DNA from: Firmicutes bacterium ADurb.Bin146
GTDB taxonomy: Bacteria > Bacillota > Clostridia > DUPQ01
DNA length: 64,000 nt
Direction of reading: 5' to 3'
Assembly: GCA_002070475.1 (NCBI GenBank)
Contig: MWDI01000057.1
Coordinates: 1 to 64,000, forward strand
Below the pieces are notes generated by a model. That model did no database searches. It was given only the letters and a program-made list of their open reading frames with translations, and was not told the origin of the DNA. Both the position numbers and the translations under genes were made by a program. How positions within the stretch are numbered: the first letter of the stretch is position 1; each line of letters begins with the position of its first letter. Below are positions 16,693 to 25,517 of this stretch, one piece after another.

Positions 16693-19600
16693 ATGGGGAA
16701 AAAAGTAAATGAATTAGCAAAAGAGATAGATAAAAAGGCAAGTGAAGTATTAAGAAAATTAGAGCAGATGGGTGTAAACTGTAATGTTAACACTGTTTTA
16801 ACAGATGAACAGGAACAGAAAATATATGATATATATAGAATAAAAAATACTTCAACAAGACAGAATACAACGACTGTAAACATTGCTTCAAATGACTCTA
16901 CTGGAACAAAAACAGTAGTTATCAAAGCTCCAGAAAAACAGCAAGTTAAAACCAAAAAAGATACTGATGATTCAAAACCTATGGTTGTTGTTGTTAAAAC
17001 TACAAAAGGTGGAGAAACAAAATCAACAATAAAACACTTAAAACAGGAACCGGAAATAATACAAGAACAAATAAAGGAAGTTGTTCAAAAGCCCCAAGAG
17101 AAAAAAGTAGTTGTTGTTAAAACTCCTGAAGTTGCAATACCAAAAAAAGAAAATCTAGTTCAAGCTCCTGCAGATGTTAAACCAGAAGAGGCTGCTTCAC
17201 AAAAAGTAAAATCAGAGGAAAAAACTGAGCTGAAAATTGAAGATAAAAAAGAAGTGATATTGCCCCAAAAGACAGAACAAAAAGTCACTGAGACAGAGAA
17301 ACCCGACAAAGAAAAATTTTCTCAAAGAGAAGAAAAGAAAGAGAAAACATATAACGAGCAAAAAGCATATAAGGACAAAACTTATATACCCAAAGATCGC
17401 TCCGACAAACAGTATCCTGCAAAAGATAACAGAACTGATAAGAGCGGTTACCAACAAAGGGATAATCGTACCGATAGGCCAAATACTCCTAGATCAACTG
17501 ATAGGCCATATACACCAAGATCTACTGATAGGCCATATACACCTAGACCTACAGATAAAAAGCCTGGATATACACGAACAGATTCCTCTAGCGGATATAA
17601 GCCAAGACCTTCTGGACAAAGTGGACAGTTCCAAGGGTACAATAAAGATAAAGATTCTCAATATGATAATAAAAGCAGGCCTCCTTTCAAAAAAACTACC
17701 GACAAAGATAAAGGACCTGAGGATAGTCGTCCTAGAATTGAGAAACCAAGAGTTATTAAAAAGGAATTTATAAAGAAAGATCAGGAAAAAGTATTAAATA
17801 AAGATTCTAAAAAAGAAGCTTCTGTTGTAAAATCAATTGCTTCTAAACAAACTAAATACGAAAAAAGAGAAATAATAACACCTAAGAGTGCGATTGATAC
17901 TGGAATGCTGACTGAAGATGAAATATTCAGCACTTTTTACAGAGATAATGGTGCTAAAAAGAGAAGAAAGAAAAGAGAAGATAGTAAACCGCAAATAGAA
18001 ATTCTTAAATTTGTAAAACTACCACCTGAAATGTCTGTTAAAGGATTTGCAGAAATAATAAAGAAAACTGGAGCGGATGTTCTTTCTAAACTACTCAGTA
18101 TGGGTTCAGATATTATGAGTATTAATGAAAATATCGATTTTGATACTGCAGCATTGATTGCAGATGAATTCGGCATAACATGTGAAATGGAAAACATCAT
18201 CACTGAAGAAGATATTCTTTTTGATGATGATGAAGATAATAATGAAAATCTTGAAGTAAGATCTCCTGTAGTGGTTGTAATGGGACATGTCGATCATGGA
18301 AAGACGTCATTACTTGACTACATTAAAAACTCAAATATCGCTGCTAAAGAAGCTGGAAGGATAACTCAGCATATTGGAGCATACAGAGTGAAAATAAATG
18401 ATAGATATATAACATTTTTAGATACTCCTGGTCATGAAGCCTTTACAGCTATGAGAAAAAGAGGAGCAGACGTTACTGATATCGCAATAATAACAGTAGC
18501 AGCTGATGATGGTATTATGCCTCAAACAATTGAAGCTATAAATCACGCAAAAGCTGCCAATGTAACAATAATTATCGCAATAAATAAGATAGATTTACCT
18601 ACTGCAAATCCAGATAGAATAATGCAGCAGCTTATGGAACATAATCTAGTAGCTACAAAATACGGTGGAGATATTGAGTGTATTCTAGTATCAGCCAAAA
18701 CGGGCGAAGGAATAGATACATTACTAGATACGATACTATTATCAGCTGATATACTTGAACTAAAAGCTGATCCGAATAAACAAGCAAAAGGTATTGTTCT
18801 TGAATCACGAGTAGAAAAAGCAGGAACAGTTACAACACTTCTTATTCAAAGAGGTAGTCTCAGAAAAACAGATTATATTATTTCTGGAACGTCAGTAGGT
18901 CATATTAAAGCATTATATGATGACAGAGGAAGAAGTATAGACATAGCTGGACCTTCAATGCCAGTTGAAATTTTAGGTTTAGATATGCCACCCGAAGCTG
19001 GTGAAATCTTTTATGCGGTTAATGATGAAAGAACAGCTAAGTCTTTAGCGGAAAGAAGAAAATATGAAAGACAGATAGTGAAAACTTCTCATAAGCTTAC
19101 AACTCTTGATGATTTATTCGAACAGATTAAGTCTGGTGATGTAAAGGATCTTAATATTATTGTAAAAGCTGATGTTCAAGGTTCTGTTGAAGCAATTACT
19201 GATTCATTTAAAAAATTATCAACTGATGAAGTAAAAGTACATATAATTCATGGAGCAGTTGGTACAATAACAGAGACTGATGTATCTTTAGCAGAGGTAT
19301 CAAACTCTATCATTGTTGGTTTTAATGTAAGACCTTTAGGTAATGTATTAGAAGTAGCAAAGAATGCTTCTGTTGATATAAGGCTTTACAGCATCATTTA
19401 TGATGCTATTGAAGATGTCAAAAATGCAATGGCTGGAATGTTGGATCCGAAAACTAAAGAAATAGTATATGGGCATGCACAGGTCAGAGATATATTCAAG
19501 ATAACCGGAATAGGAACTGTAGCAGGATGTATGGTGCTTGATGGAAAAATATTAAGAAATACTAATGTACGCCTGGTAAGAGACGGTATCACTGTATTTG

Positions 19601-19749
19601 ATGGAGCTTTAAGTTCGCTTAAAAGATTTAAAGAAGATGTAAAAGAAGTTGCAGCAGGTTACGAGTGTGGAATGTCAATTGAAAAATTCAATGATATAAA
19701 AATAAATGATATAATTGAATGTTATAAAATAGAGGTGATAAAGGAGTGA
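16693..19749 (+). CDS. infB: Translation initiation factor IF-2
   Basis: IF-2 is the GTPase that places initiator tRNA on the 30S subunit and drives subunit joining. The first ~45 residues are an IF2_N domain (VNELAKEIDKKASEVLRKLEQMG). A long, charged, disordered linker runs to about residue 420, then a second IF2_N domain. The G domain has G1 VMGHVDHGKTSLLDYI (residues about 531-546), G3 DTPGHEAF and G4 NKID, and domains II-IV follow. Length 1,018 is at the long end because of the linker. The stop overlaps the GTG start of rbfA. Confidence 0.97.
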   Translation: MGKKVNELAKEIDKKASEVLRKLEQMGVNCNVNTVLTDEQEQKIYDIYRIKNTSTRQNTTTVNIASNDSTGTKTVVIKAPEKQQVKTKKDTDDSKPMVVVVKTTKGGETKSTIKHLKQEPEIIQEQIKEVVQKPQEKKVVVVKTPEVAIPKKENLVQAPADVKPEEAASQKVKSEEKTELKIEDKKEVILPQKTEQKVTETEKPDKEKFSQREEKKEKTYNEQKAYKDKTYIPKDRSDKQYPAKDNRTDKSGYQQRDNRTDRPNTPRSTDRPYTPRSTDRPYTPRPTDKKPGYTRTDSSSGYKPRPSGQSGQFQGYNKDKDSQYDNKSRPPFKKTTDKDKGPEDSRPRIEKPRVIKKEFIKKDQEKVLNKDSKKEASVVKSIASKQTKYEKREIITPKSAIDTGMLTEDEIFSTFYRDNGAKKRRKKREDSKPQIEILKFVKLPPEMSVKGFAEIIKKTGADVLSKLLSMGSDIMSINENIDFDTAALIADEFGITCEMENIITEEDILFDDDEDNNENLEVRSPVVVVMGHVDHGKTSLLDYIKNSNIAAKEAGRITQHIGAYRVKINDRYITFLDTPGHEAFTAMRKRGADVTDIAIITVAADDGIMPQTIEAINHAKAANVTIIIAINKIDLPTANPDRIMQQLMEHNLVATKYGGDIECILVSAKTGEGIDTLLDTILLSADILELKADPNKQAKGIVLESRVEKAGTVTTLLIQRGSLRKTDYIISGTSVGHIKALYDDRGRSIDIAGPSMPVEILGLDMPPEAGEIFYAVNDERTAKSLAERRKYERQIVKTSHKLTTLDDLFEQIKSGDVKDLNIIVKADVQGSVEAITDSFKKLSTDEVKVHIIHGAVGTITETDVSLAEVSNSIIVGFNVRPLGNVLEVAKNASVDIRLYSIIYDAIEDVKNAMAGMLDPKTKEIVYGHAQVRDIFKITGIGTVAGCMVLDGKILRNTNVRLVRDGITVFDGALSSLKRFKEDVKEVAAGYECGMSIEKFNDIKINDIIECYKIEVIKE
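17470..17550 (+). repeat. Three 27-bp repeats in the IF-2 linker
   Basis: Three tandem 27-bp units (17470, 17497, 17524) encode TDRPNTPRS, TDRPYTPRS and TDRPYTPRP inside the disordered, basic linker. Units 2 and 3 are almost identical in DNA, implying recent duplication. It is a protein-coding repeat, not a CRISPR. Confidence 0.85.
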
Positions 19750-20108
19750 AGGAAAAAAGAGTTGAAAGATTAAATAATGAATTTAAAAGAGAAATATCCT
19801 CCATTCTTGCTGAAGAAATAAAAGATCCAAGGCTAACAGCAATTGTATCTATTGTTAATGTAAATATCACAAATGATTTGTCTTATGCTGACATTCATGT
19901 AAGCATGTTAGGAGATGAAAAACAAAAGAAAGATAGTTTTGCTGCTATTCAAAGCTCAGCCGGGTATATTCGTAAACTATTAGGGCAGAGGATGATGATT
20001 AGATACATTCCTCAATTAAGATTCAAGTATAATGATTATATAGAACAAGGTATAAGGATAAGCAAACTGATTGATGAAGTTAATAAAAATAGCAAACCAA
20101 CTGAATGA
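19746..20108 (+). CDS. rbfA: Ribosome-binding factor A
   Basis: RbfA is a KH-type 30S assembly factor important in the cold. The 120-residue product has the typical N terminus RVERLNNEFKREISSILAEEIKDPRL and the core DLSYADIHVSMLGDEKQKKDSFAAIQSSAGYIRKLLGQRMMIRYIPQLRFKYND in sequence order (split here for reading, positions 45-100). The GTG start at 19746 overlaps the infB stop and is preceded by AAGGA. It follows infB, as in nearly all bacteria. Confidence 0.95.
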   Translation: MKEKRVERLNNEFKREISSILAEEIKDPRLTAIVSIVNVNITNDLSYADIHVSMLGDEKQKKDSFAAIQSSAGYIRKLLGQRMMIRYIPQLRFKYNDYIEQGIRISKLIDEVNKNSKPTE

Positions 20109-21060
20109 AGATATATCGAATTATAATAGTTATCTGATATTGCCGCATGTTATGGCTGATGGAGATGCAGTAGGATGCTGCATAGCCATGACAAGGTTTT
20201 TACAATCTATAGGTAAAAAAGCTTTAATGCTTATGGAAGAAAAGATACCATATATATACTCATTTATGCAAAATTCCTGTGATATAGAAATATTCTCTCC
20301 ATTAAAGGAATATGATTATGATATATGTATTGCAATAGATACCGGAGATATCGAAAGACTTGGAAAAAGAAAAGAAATTTTTAATAAATGTATTTCTTAT
20401 AATATTGATCACCATAAAACCAATGAGGGATATGCTTTGAATAATTATGTAAACGAAAATGTATCATCATCAGGTGAGATAATATATGAACTATTTAAAA
20501 AAATGAATGTTCAAATGGACCATGATATTGCTCAAGCGCTTTATGTAGCTATATCAACTGATACTGGAGGATTCAGATATCAGAATACGAACAAAAAAAG
20601 CTTTAAAATCGCTGCAGAACTAATGGATTATGGTATAAATATTGAAAAAATATCTGAATGGGTATTCGAACGTACAAATATGAATAAATTACATCTTTTT
20701 GAGAAAACGATACAAAATATAAAATTTTATTGCGATAACAAAGTTGCTGTTTCGACTCTTAGAAACGATGAGTATATGCATCTGGATGTTTCTGATGAGG
20801 ATTTTGAGGGACTTGTTAATACAGTAAAAAATATAGAAGGCGTTGAGATAGGAGTTTTTCTAAGGGAAAGACCGGATAAGAAAGAAGTCAAAGGAAGCCT
20901 AAGATCAAATACTGATAATGTGGATGTATCATTAATTGCTAAATTATATGGAGGCGGAGGGCATTCGAGAGCTGCAGGACTTGTAACTACAAGAAGTATC
21001 GATGATATATATAATAGCATTATCAAAACTATCAGTGAAATATATAAATGTACGGAATAA
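20074..21060 (+). CDS. nrnA: DHH family phosphoesterase NrnA (nanoRNase / pAp phosphatase)
   Basis: NrnA-type enzymes degrade 2-5 nt RNAs and linear dinucleotides left by RNases or c-di-GMP/c-di-AMP turnover and can hydrolyse pAp. The DHH domain has ILPHVMADGDAVGC (motif I), IAIDTGDIERLG (motif II), NIDHHKTN (motif III) and VAISTDTGGFRY (motif IV). The DHHA1 domain ends with LYGGGGHSRAAGLVT. Length is 328. The ATG at 20074, preceded in frame by TTG at 20071, lies inside rbfA, giving a 35-base overlap. The rbfA-nrnA-truB-ribF order is common in Bacillota. Confidence 0.92.
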   Translation: MKLIKIANQLNEDISNYNSYLILPHVMADGDAVGCCIAMTRFLQSIGKKALMLMEEKIPYIYSFMQNSCDIEIFSPLKEYDYDICIAIDTGDIERLGKRKEIFNKCISYNIDHHKTNEGYALNNYVNENVSSSGEIIYELFKKMNVQMDHDIAQALYVAISTDTGGFRYQNTNKKSFKIAAELMDYGINIEKISEWVFERTNMNKLHLFEKTIQNIKFYCDNKVAVSTLRNDEYMHLDVSDEDFEGLVNTVKNIEGVEIGVFLRERPDKKEVKGSLRSNTDNVDVSLIAKLYGGGGHSRAAGLVTTRSIDDIYNSIIKTISEIYKCTE

Positions 21061-21950
21061 TTAATCTCTACAAAGAAAAAGGTATTACTTCTTTTAAGCA
21101 GATAAATATGCTTAAACAGGTTTTTCCTGGAATGAAAATTGGTCATACAGGAACTCTTGACCCTATAGCTGAAGGAGTATTAATTGTTTGTGTAGGAAAA
21201 GCAACAAGAATAGCTGATTATATACAATGTCAAAAAAAAGTATATTTAACCGAGATGATTTTAGGATTATCAACTGATTCATATGATATAACTGGGAAAG
21301 AACTAAGTAAGGAACCAGCAGAAGATGTATCAAATGATGAGATAGTAAATGTCATTAAGACATTTATTAAAAAGCAATCACAAAAACCTCCTATTTACTC
21401 AGCAAAAAAAGTGAAGGGTAAAAAATTATATCAGTATGCATTTGAAAATAAAGATGTTGAAATAAAAGAATCTAATATCGAAATTCTCTCCATAGAAGAT
21501 ATAAATATAAACAACATATTATATCAAGATATTCCGATGAAAAAAATTTCATTTAAGGTAGAATGCTCAAAAGGAACCTATATTAGAAGCTTATGTCATG
21601 ATATCGGGAAATCTTTAAATAAATACGGAACGATGTCAGGACTTATACGATTACAAGTTGGTAATTTTGGTATCAGTGATAGTAAAAAGATCAATGAAAT
21701 TATTAATTTAGCTTCTGAAGGAAAAATAAATGAATTGTTAACACCAATAGAAAAAGCAATTAACCTTCGATCTATTTATTTAAATTTATCAGATGTAAAG
21801 AAATACGTTAACGGGGTAAAAATTCAAACAGAATATAATCAAAATGATTACATAATACGAGAAATAAATGATCATATTATAGGTATTGGGAAAGTAGATG
21901 AAAACGGTATTTTGAAAGGTAAGGTAATGCTTGATGAAAATTATAAGTAG
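21048..21950 (+). CDS. truB: tRNA pseudouridine(55) synthase
   Basis: TruB makes pseudouridine 55 in the T loop of tRNAs. The N terminus MYGIINLYKEKGITS and the catalytic motif KIGHTGTLDPIAEGVL with the nucleophilic Asp are clear, followed by KPPIYSAKKVKGKKLYQYA and KGTYIRSLCHDIG. Length 300 fits the family; the C-terminal PUA-like tail is present. It overlaps nrnA by 13 bases and ribF by 17, so the run is translationally coupled. Confidence 0.96.
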   Translation: MYGIINLYKEKGITSFKQINMLKQVFPGMKIGHTGTLDPIAEGVLIVCVGKATRIADYIQCQKKVYLTEMILGLSTDSYDITGKELSKEPAEDVSNDEIVNVIKTFIKKQSQKPPIYSAKKVKGKKLYQYAFENKDVEIKESNIEILSIEDININNILYQDIPMKKISFKVECSKGTYIRSLCHDIGKSLNKYGTMSGLIRLQVGNFGISDSKKINEIINLASEGKINELLTPIEKAINLRSIYLNLSDVKKYVNGVKIQTEYNQNDYIIREINDHIIGIGKVDENGILKGKVMLDENYK

Positions 21951-22863
21951 TGAAGACAGATATAAGTTTGCATCTAAGAATGCCATAGCATTAGGTAATT
22001 TTGATGGTCTTCATATTGCACATAAAAAACTTATACTTAATACTGTAAAATTAGCAAAAGAAAATAATTTAAAGTCATTGGTATACATATTTGATATTCA
22101 TCCAGTTTCATTAATAAATACTACTCCTCCAAGATTGATTATTGATTTTGAGCAAAAGTTGGAAATAATTAGAAATCTAGGAGTAGATTACATATTTTTA
22201 CAAAAATTTGATATTCCGTTTTCTATGATGAAACCTGAAGATTTTTTAATTAATATTTTAAAAGTCAAATTATCTTGTGCATATGCGATATGCGGTTTTG
22301 ATTATAAATTCGGTTATAAAGCAAAAGGTGATGTAAATCTTTTAAAAGACATATGTGAAAAAAACAATATATGTGTTGAAATATTAGACCGTATGGATTA
22401 TCTTGACGAGCCTGTCAGTGCATCCAGAATACGAAATCTGCTCTCGAAAGGAGATATTCAAAATGTAAATAATCTTTTAGGAAGAAAATATCAAATAAGA
22501 GGAGTTGTAATAAAGGGAAGATCAATAGGAAGCAAACTAGGTTTTCCAACCGCAAATATTATTATAAATGAAGATATGCAAATACCTGCATTCGGTGTGT
22601 ATCAGACAGTTACAATTGTTGATGGAACTTCCTATAAAAGTATTACTAACATAGGCAGTAATCCTACAATTAGTGATAATACTATTTTTAAAGTTACATG
22701 TGAAACACATTTAATTGATATATCTGATATTAATCTATATAATAAAAAAATATATATCAATTTTATCAGAATGATAAGAAAAGAAAAAAAATTTGAATCT
22801 TTAGAAATGCTAAGGAATGCGATAAGTAATGATGTTTTGCTTGTTAAATCATATGATGAGTAG
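21934..22863 (+). CDS. ribF: Bifunctional riboflavin kinase / FAD synthetase
   Basis: RibF phosphorylates riboflavin to FMN and adenylates FMN to FAD. The N-terminal nucleotidyltransferase domain has ALGNFDGLHIAHKKLI and FDYKFGYKAKGD, ending with DEPVSASRIRNLL. The C-terminal kinase domain has GVVIKGRSIGSKLGFPTANI and NIGSNPTI. The start at 21934 (MKIISSEDRYKF) is preferred over an in-frame TTG at 21931. Length is 309. It overlaps truB and ends the rimP-ribF block; lgt follows after 53 bases. Confidence 0.95.
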   Translation: MKIISSEDRYKFASKNAIALGNFDGLHIAHKKLILNTVKLAKENNLKSLVYIFDIHPVSLINTTPPRLIIDFEQKLEIIRNLGVDYIFLQKFDIPFSMMKPEDFLINILKVKLSCAYAICGFDYKFGYKAKGDVNLLKDICEKNNICVEILDRMDYLDEPVSASRIRNLLSKGDIQNVNNLLGRKYQIRGVVIKGRSIGSKLGFPTANIIINEDMQIPAFGVYQTVTIVDGTSYKSITNIGSNPTISDNTIFKVTCETHLIDISDINLYNKKIYINFIRMIRKEKKFESLEMLRNAISNDVLLVKSYDE

Positions 22864-22916
22864 TATACTCTAAAATACATACTTATTATGTTCAGTTACA
22901 AAAGTGAGGTGAAAGG

Positions 22917-24020
22917 ATGAGAAGTACTATAGCTTTTCCAAATCTATTCGGAGGATTAGAATTATCAGTTAGCAGGGTTGCTTTTAAAATAGGCAGATTT
23001 GAAGTTTACTGGTATGGACTTTTAATAGCGATTGCTGTTTGTCTTGCAGTTGTTCTTGTTTTGATGGCTGCTAAAAAATATGGCATAAATGAAGACGACC
23101 TATTAAATATATGCCTTATAGGTATAATAACTGGTGTTATAAGTGCAAGATTACTTTATGTTTTAGGAAGACTTGACCAAGAGTGGACATTTGCTGACAT
23201 ATTAAATGTCAGAGATGGAGGGATGTCAATATTTGGAGCTTTGATTGGCGGTTTTATAGCAACAGCCATTTATTGCAAAATCAAAAAAATTAATTTCTTA
23301 AAATTGGCTGACCTTGTTGTTCCTTATATTGCATTAGCTCAAGCAATAGGCAGATGGGGTAATTTCATTAATAAAGAAGCATATGGGGTTCCTGTAAAAC
23401 CAAGCAGCATATTAAGCAGTCTTGCTATGACAAGCATGAAAATTGGTGGAAATATTGCCGGTTCAATTGAAGAAGAACTATATAAACTTGGACTTGTTGA
23501 TGCAACTCTTGTAGCAAATGTAAATGGAAATACTTTTGACTACATAGGAGTGCACCCGACATTCTTTTATGAATCAGTTCTTAATCTTACATTATTTTTA
23601 GTACTCATCCTTGTAGCAAGAAACGGCAAATATTTCTATGGAAGATCCTTATGCATATATATGGCTTCATATGGATTATATAGATTTTTTATCGAAGGTA
23701 TAAGGATTGATCCGCTATATTTGTTTAATACTGATATTAAATTATCTAGGCTTATAGCATTAGTAAGCGCAATCTTCTTTGGAACAATGCTTATTTTAAT
23801 TTCAATACTTCGAGCTAAAGATAAAAAATTATTTATGAAGTCATTAATCGATGAAGAAGAGATACAGGTAGGCCAATCTGATTATAAAGATCTTCTTACA
23901 GATAAAGATACATATATACCAAATAACGATATTGAAGTTGAAATCGAAAAGGATAAAGAAGAGATACTACACACTGATTTAGAGGAAGCAAGTAAAGAAT
24001 CTGAATCTGTTGACAAATAA
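22917..24020 (+). CDS. lgt: Prolipoprotein diacylglyceryl transferase
   Basis: Lgt moves diacylglycerol from phosphatidylglycerol to the lipobox Cys of prolipoproteins, in the membrane. There are about seven hydrophobic segments. The signature AIGRWGNFINKEAYG and the later GRSLCIYMASYGLYRFFIEGIR match the family, and YWYGLLIA is at the N terminus. At 367 residues it is longer than usual, because about 50 acidic residues follow the last membrane segment. GAGGTGAAAGG precedes the ATG. A tRNA promoter lies inside its last codons. Confidence 0.95.
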   Translation: MRSTIAFPNLFGGLELSVSRVAFKIGRFEVYWYGLLIAIAVCLAVVLVLMAAKKYGINEDDLLNICLIGIITGVISARLLYVLGRLDQEWTFADILNVRDGGMSIFGALIGGFIATAIYCKIKKINFLKLADLVVPYIALAQAIGRWGNFINKEAYGVPVKPSSILSSLAMTSMKIGGNIAGSIEEELYKLGLVDATLVANVNGNTFDYIGVHPTFFYESVLNLTLFLVLILVARNGKYFYGRSLCIYMASYGLYRFFIEGIRIDPLYLFNTDIKLSRLIALVSAIFFGTMLILISILRAKDKKLFMKSLIDEEEIQVGQSDYKDLLTDKDTYIPNNDIEVEIEKDKEEILHTDLEEASKESESVDK

Positions 24021-24037
24021 AAAGTTAAAGTTATAAT
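24010..24037 (+). promoter_or_regulatory. Consensus promoter for tRNA-Pro, inside the end of lgt
   Basis: TTGACA (24010-24015), 16 bases, TATAAT (24032-24037). Both boxes are perfect. The -35 box is formed by the last sense codons of lgt. Transcription should begin near 24044, just before the mature tRNA. Confidence 0.85.
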
Positions 24038-24046
24038 AAAACAAGT

Positions 24047-24123
24047 CGGGGTGTGGCTCAGTTTGGTAGAGTACTTGAATGGGGTTCAAGGGGTCGCAAG
24101 TTCGAATCTTGTCACTCCGACCA
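24047..24123 (+). tRNA. tRNA-Pro (anticodon GGG)
   Basis: The cloverleaf folds well: acceptor CGGGGTG with CACTCCG, D stem GCTC with GAGT, anticodon stem CTTGA with TCAAG, and T stem GCAAG with CTTGT around TTCGAAT. The anticodon at 24081-24083 is GGG, which reads CCC and CCU proline codons. The discriminator is A at 24120 and CCA (24121-24123) is encoded. Confidence 0.95.
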
Positions 24124-24126
24124 GAC

Positions 24127-24156
24127 AAATCGATTATCCCAGGATAATCGATTTTT
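24127..24156 (+). terminator. Terminator after tRNA-Pro
   Basis: A perfect 13-bp stem (AAATCGATTATCC with GGATAATCGATTT) with a two-base gap runs into TTTTT. It lies only about 15 bases before the next coding start, so it may also limit expression of that gene. Confidence 0.88.
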
Positions 24157-24170
24157 ATTAGGAGGATGAA

Positions 24171-24713
24171 ATGGAATATAGTGTTGAAAATTTTAAAGTT
24201 CAAGCAAAAAAATTTGGGTTTTCAAATGCATCTGAATTAAATACTAATGCACTTGTTTTCATGCCTGAAGTCAGGCAAATGTGTAATTCTGACTTATGTC
24301 ATAGCTATAATAAAAACTGGATGTGTCCGCCTGCTATAGGTTCGCTAGAAAACGCGTCTCAAAAAGTTAAAGATTACAGTTTTGGAATGATAGTTCAGAC
24401 AACAGCTCAAATGGAAGATGAATTTGATTATGAGACTATACAATCAACTGAAACCAAACACAAGCATAATTTTCAAAAACTTATAACTGAATTAAAAAAA
24501 GAATATCCTGAAATATTACCAATGAGTTCAGGAACATGTTCAATATGTAATAAGTGTACATATCCTGAACAGCCATGTAGATTTCCTGATAAAGCTTTTG
24601 GTTCAATGGAATCATATGGTTTATGGGTAAGTAAGGTATGTGAATTGTCATCAATTCCTTACTATTATGGGAAAAACACTTTAACATTTACTAGTTGTTA
24701 TCTGCTTAAGTAA
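24171..24713 (+). CDS. DUF2284 family putative metal-binding protein
   Basis: The 180-residue protein belongs to the DUF2284 group of Cys-rich, presumed metal-binding proteins of anaerobes. Its Cys pattern includes MCNSDLCHSYNKNWMCPP near residues 38-54, then CSICNKCTYPEQPC near 123-136 and further Cys at about 154 and 177. The biochemical function is unknown. GGAGGATGAA precedes the ATG. No promoter lies between the tRNA terminator and this gene, so it probably depends on read-through. Confidence 0.85.
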   Translation: MEYSVENFKVQAKKFGFSNASELNTNALVFMPEVRQMCNSDLCHSYNKNWMCPPAIGSLENASQKVKDYSFGMIVQTTAQMEDEFDYETIQSTETKHKHNFQKLITELKKEYPEILPMSSGTCSICNKCTYPEQPCRFPDKAFGSMESYGLWVSKVCELSSIPYYYGKNTLTFTSCYLLK

Positions 24714-24782
24714 GGTATGAATATTAATTTTCCTTATAATTTGGGAAAAATATAATTATTATTAAGAATTTATATATTTACC

Positions 24783-24811
24783 TTTATTTTTGGAAAAACT
24801 AATAATATAAT
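24783..24811 (+). promoter_or_regulatory. Possible promoter for the SSB-pgi genes
   Basis: TATAAT at 24806-24811 is perfect, with a poor -35 (TTTATT, 24783-24788) 17 bases upstream. The 24714-24866 gap otherwise holds only AT-rich sequence. A promoter is expected here but this assignment is tentative. Confidence 0.35.
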
Positions 24812-24866
24812 AAGAGAAAAGTCATCTGATTTTCATCAAGGGGTCAATTACAAAAGAAAGCCTGGT

Positions 24867-25517
24867 ATGCGAATGATAAACGAAATCGAACTTTTGGAAA
24901 ATAATAAGATTTACATCGTCGGCAATATTGCTGCAACGCCTGTCTTCAATCACCAGATATATGGCGAATCTTTTTATAACGTAATTATTGAGGTACAAAG
25001 ACTTAGCAAACAGATTGATATGGTTCCTGTACTAATTTCTGATCATCTTATTGATATTAATCTTTTGAAATTAGGTGTAATTATTGAGATAAAGGGACAA
25101 GTCAGATCCTATAACAATCTTGATAAAACAGAAAAGAAAAGACTGGTAGTAAATATATTCGCTAGAGAAGCAAAGATTCTAGATACTTTGGATGGCATCG
25201 AAAATTATAATGACGCATTTTTTGATGCATTTATCTGTAAAGAACCAAATTTCAGAATTACTCCATTTGGAAGAGAGATATGTGATTTATTGATTGCAGT
25301 CAATAGAGCATATAAAAAGAGCGATTATATCCCATGTATATGCTGGGGGAGAAACGCAAGATATTGTGAAAATATGCAGGTTGGTACACGTCTTAGAATA
25401 TGGGGAAGATTCCAAAGTCGAGAATATGAAAAAAAAGATCAATATGGCAACATTGTAATAAAAACTGCGTATGAAGTATCAGTAATTAAACTAGAAAAAG
25501 CAGAGGAAGAAAAATGA
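24867..25517 (+). CDS. Single-stranded DNA-binding protein with two OB folds
   Basis: The 216-residue protein appears to hold two SSB-like OB folds: residues about 10-100 ([14 protein letters not shown], then [11 protein letters not shown]) and about 115-210 ([28 protein letters not shown], then [37 protein letters not shown]). The second fold is the recognisable one. Tandem-OB SSB proteins of this size occur in Clostridia beside a standard SSB elsewhere. No strong ribosome site precedes the ATG at 24867; an ATG at 24873 is the alternative. It overlaps pgi by four bases. Confidence 0.8.
   Translation: MRMINEIELLENNKIYIVGNIAATPVFNHQIYGESFYNVIIEVQRLSKQIDMVPVLISDHLIDINLLKLGVIIEIKGQVRSYNNLDKTEKKRLVVNIFAREAKILDTLDGIENYNDAFFDAFICKEPNFRITPFGREICDLLIAVNRAYKKSDYIPCICWGRNARYCENMQVGTRLRIWGRFQSREYEKKDQYGNIVIKTAYEVSVIKLEKAEEEK

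Noticed and set aside
17470-17550. Short direct repeats considered as a CRISPR fragment
   Set aside because: They are contiguous 27-bp units without spacers, in frame, inside the IF-2 linker.
24714-24782. Terminator after the DUF2284 gene
   Set aside because: TTTTCC with GGAAAA gives only six weak pairs and no T-run in the right place.
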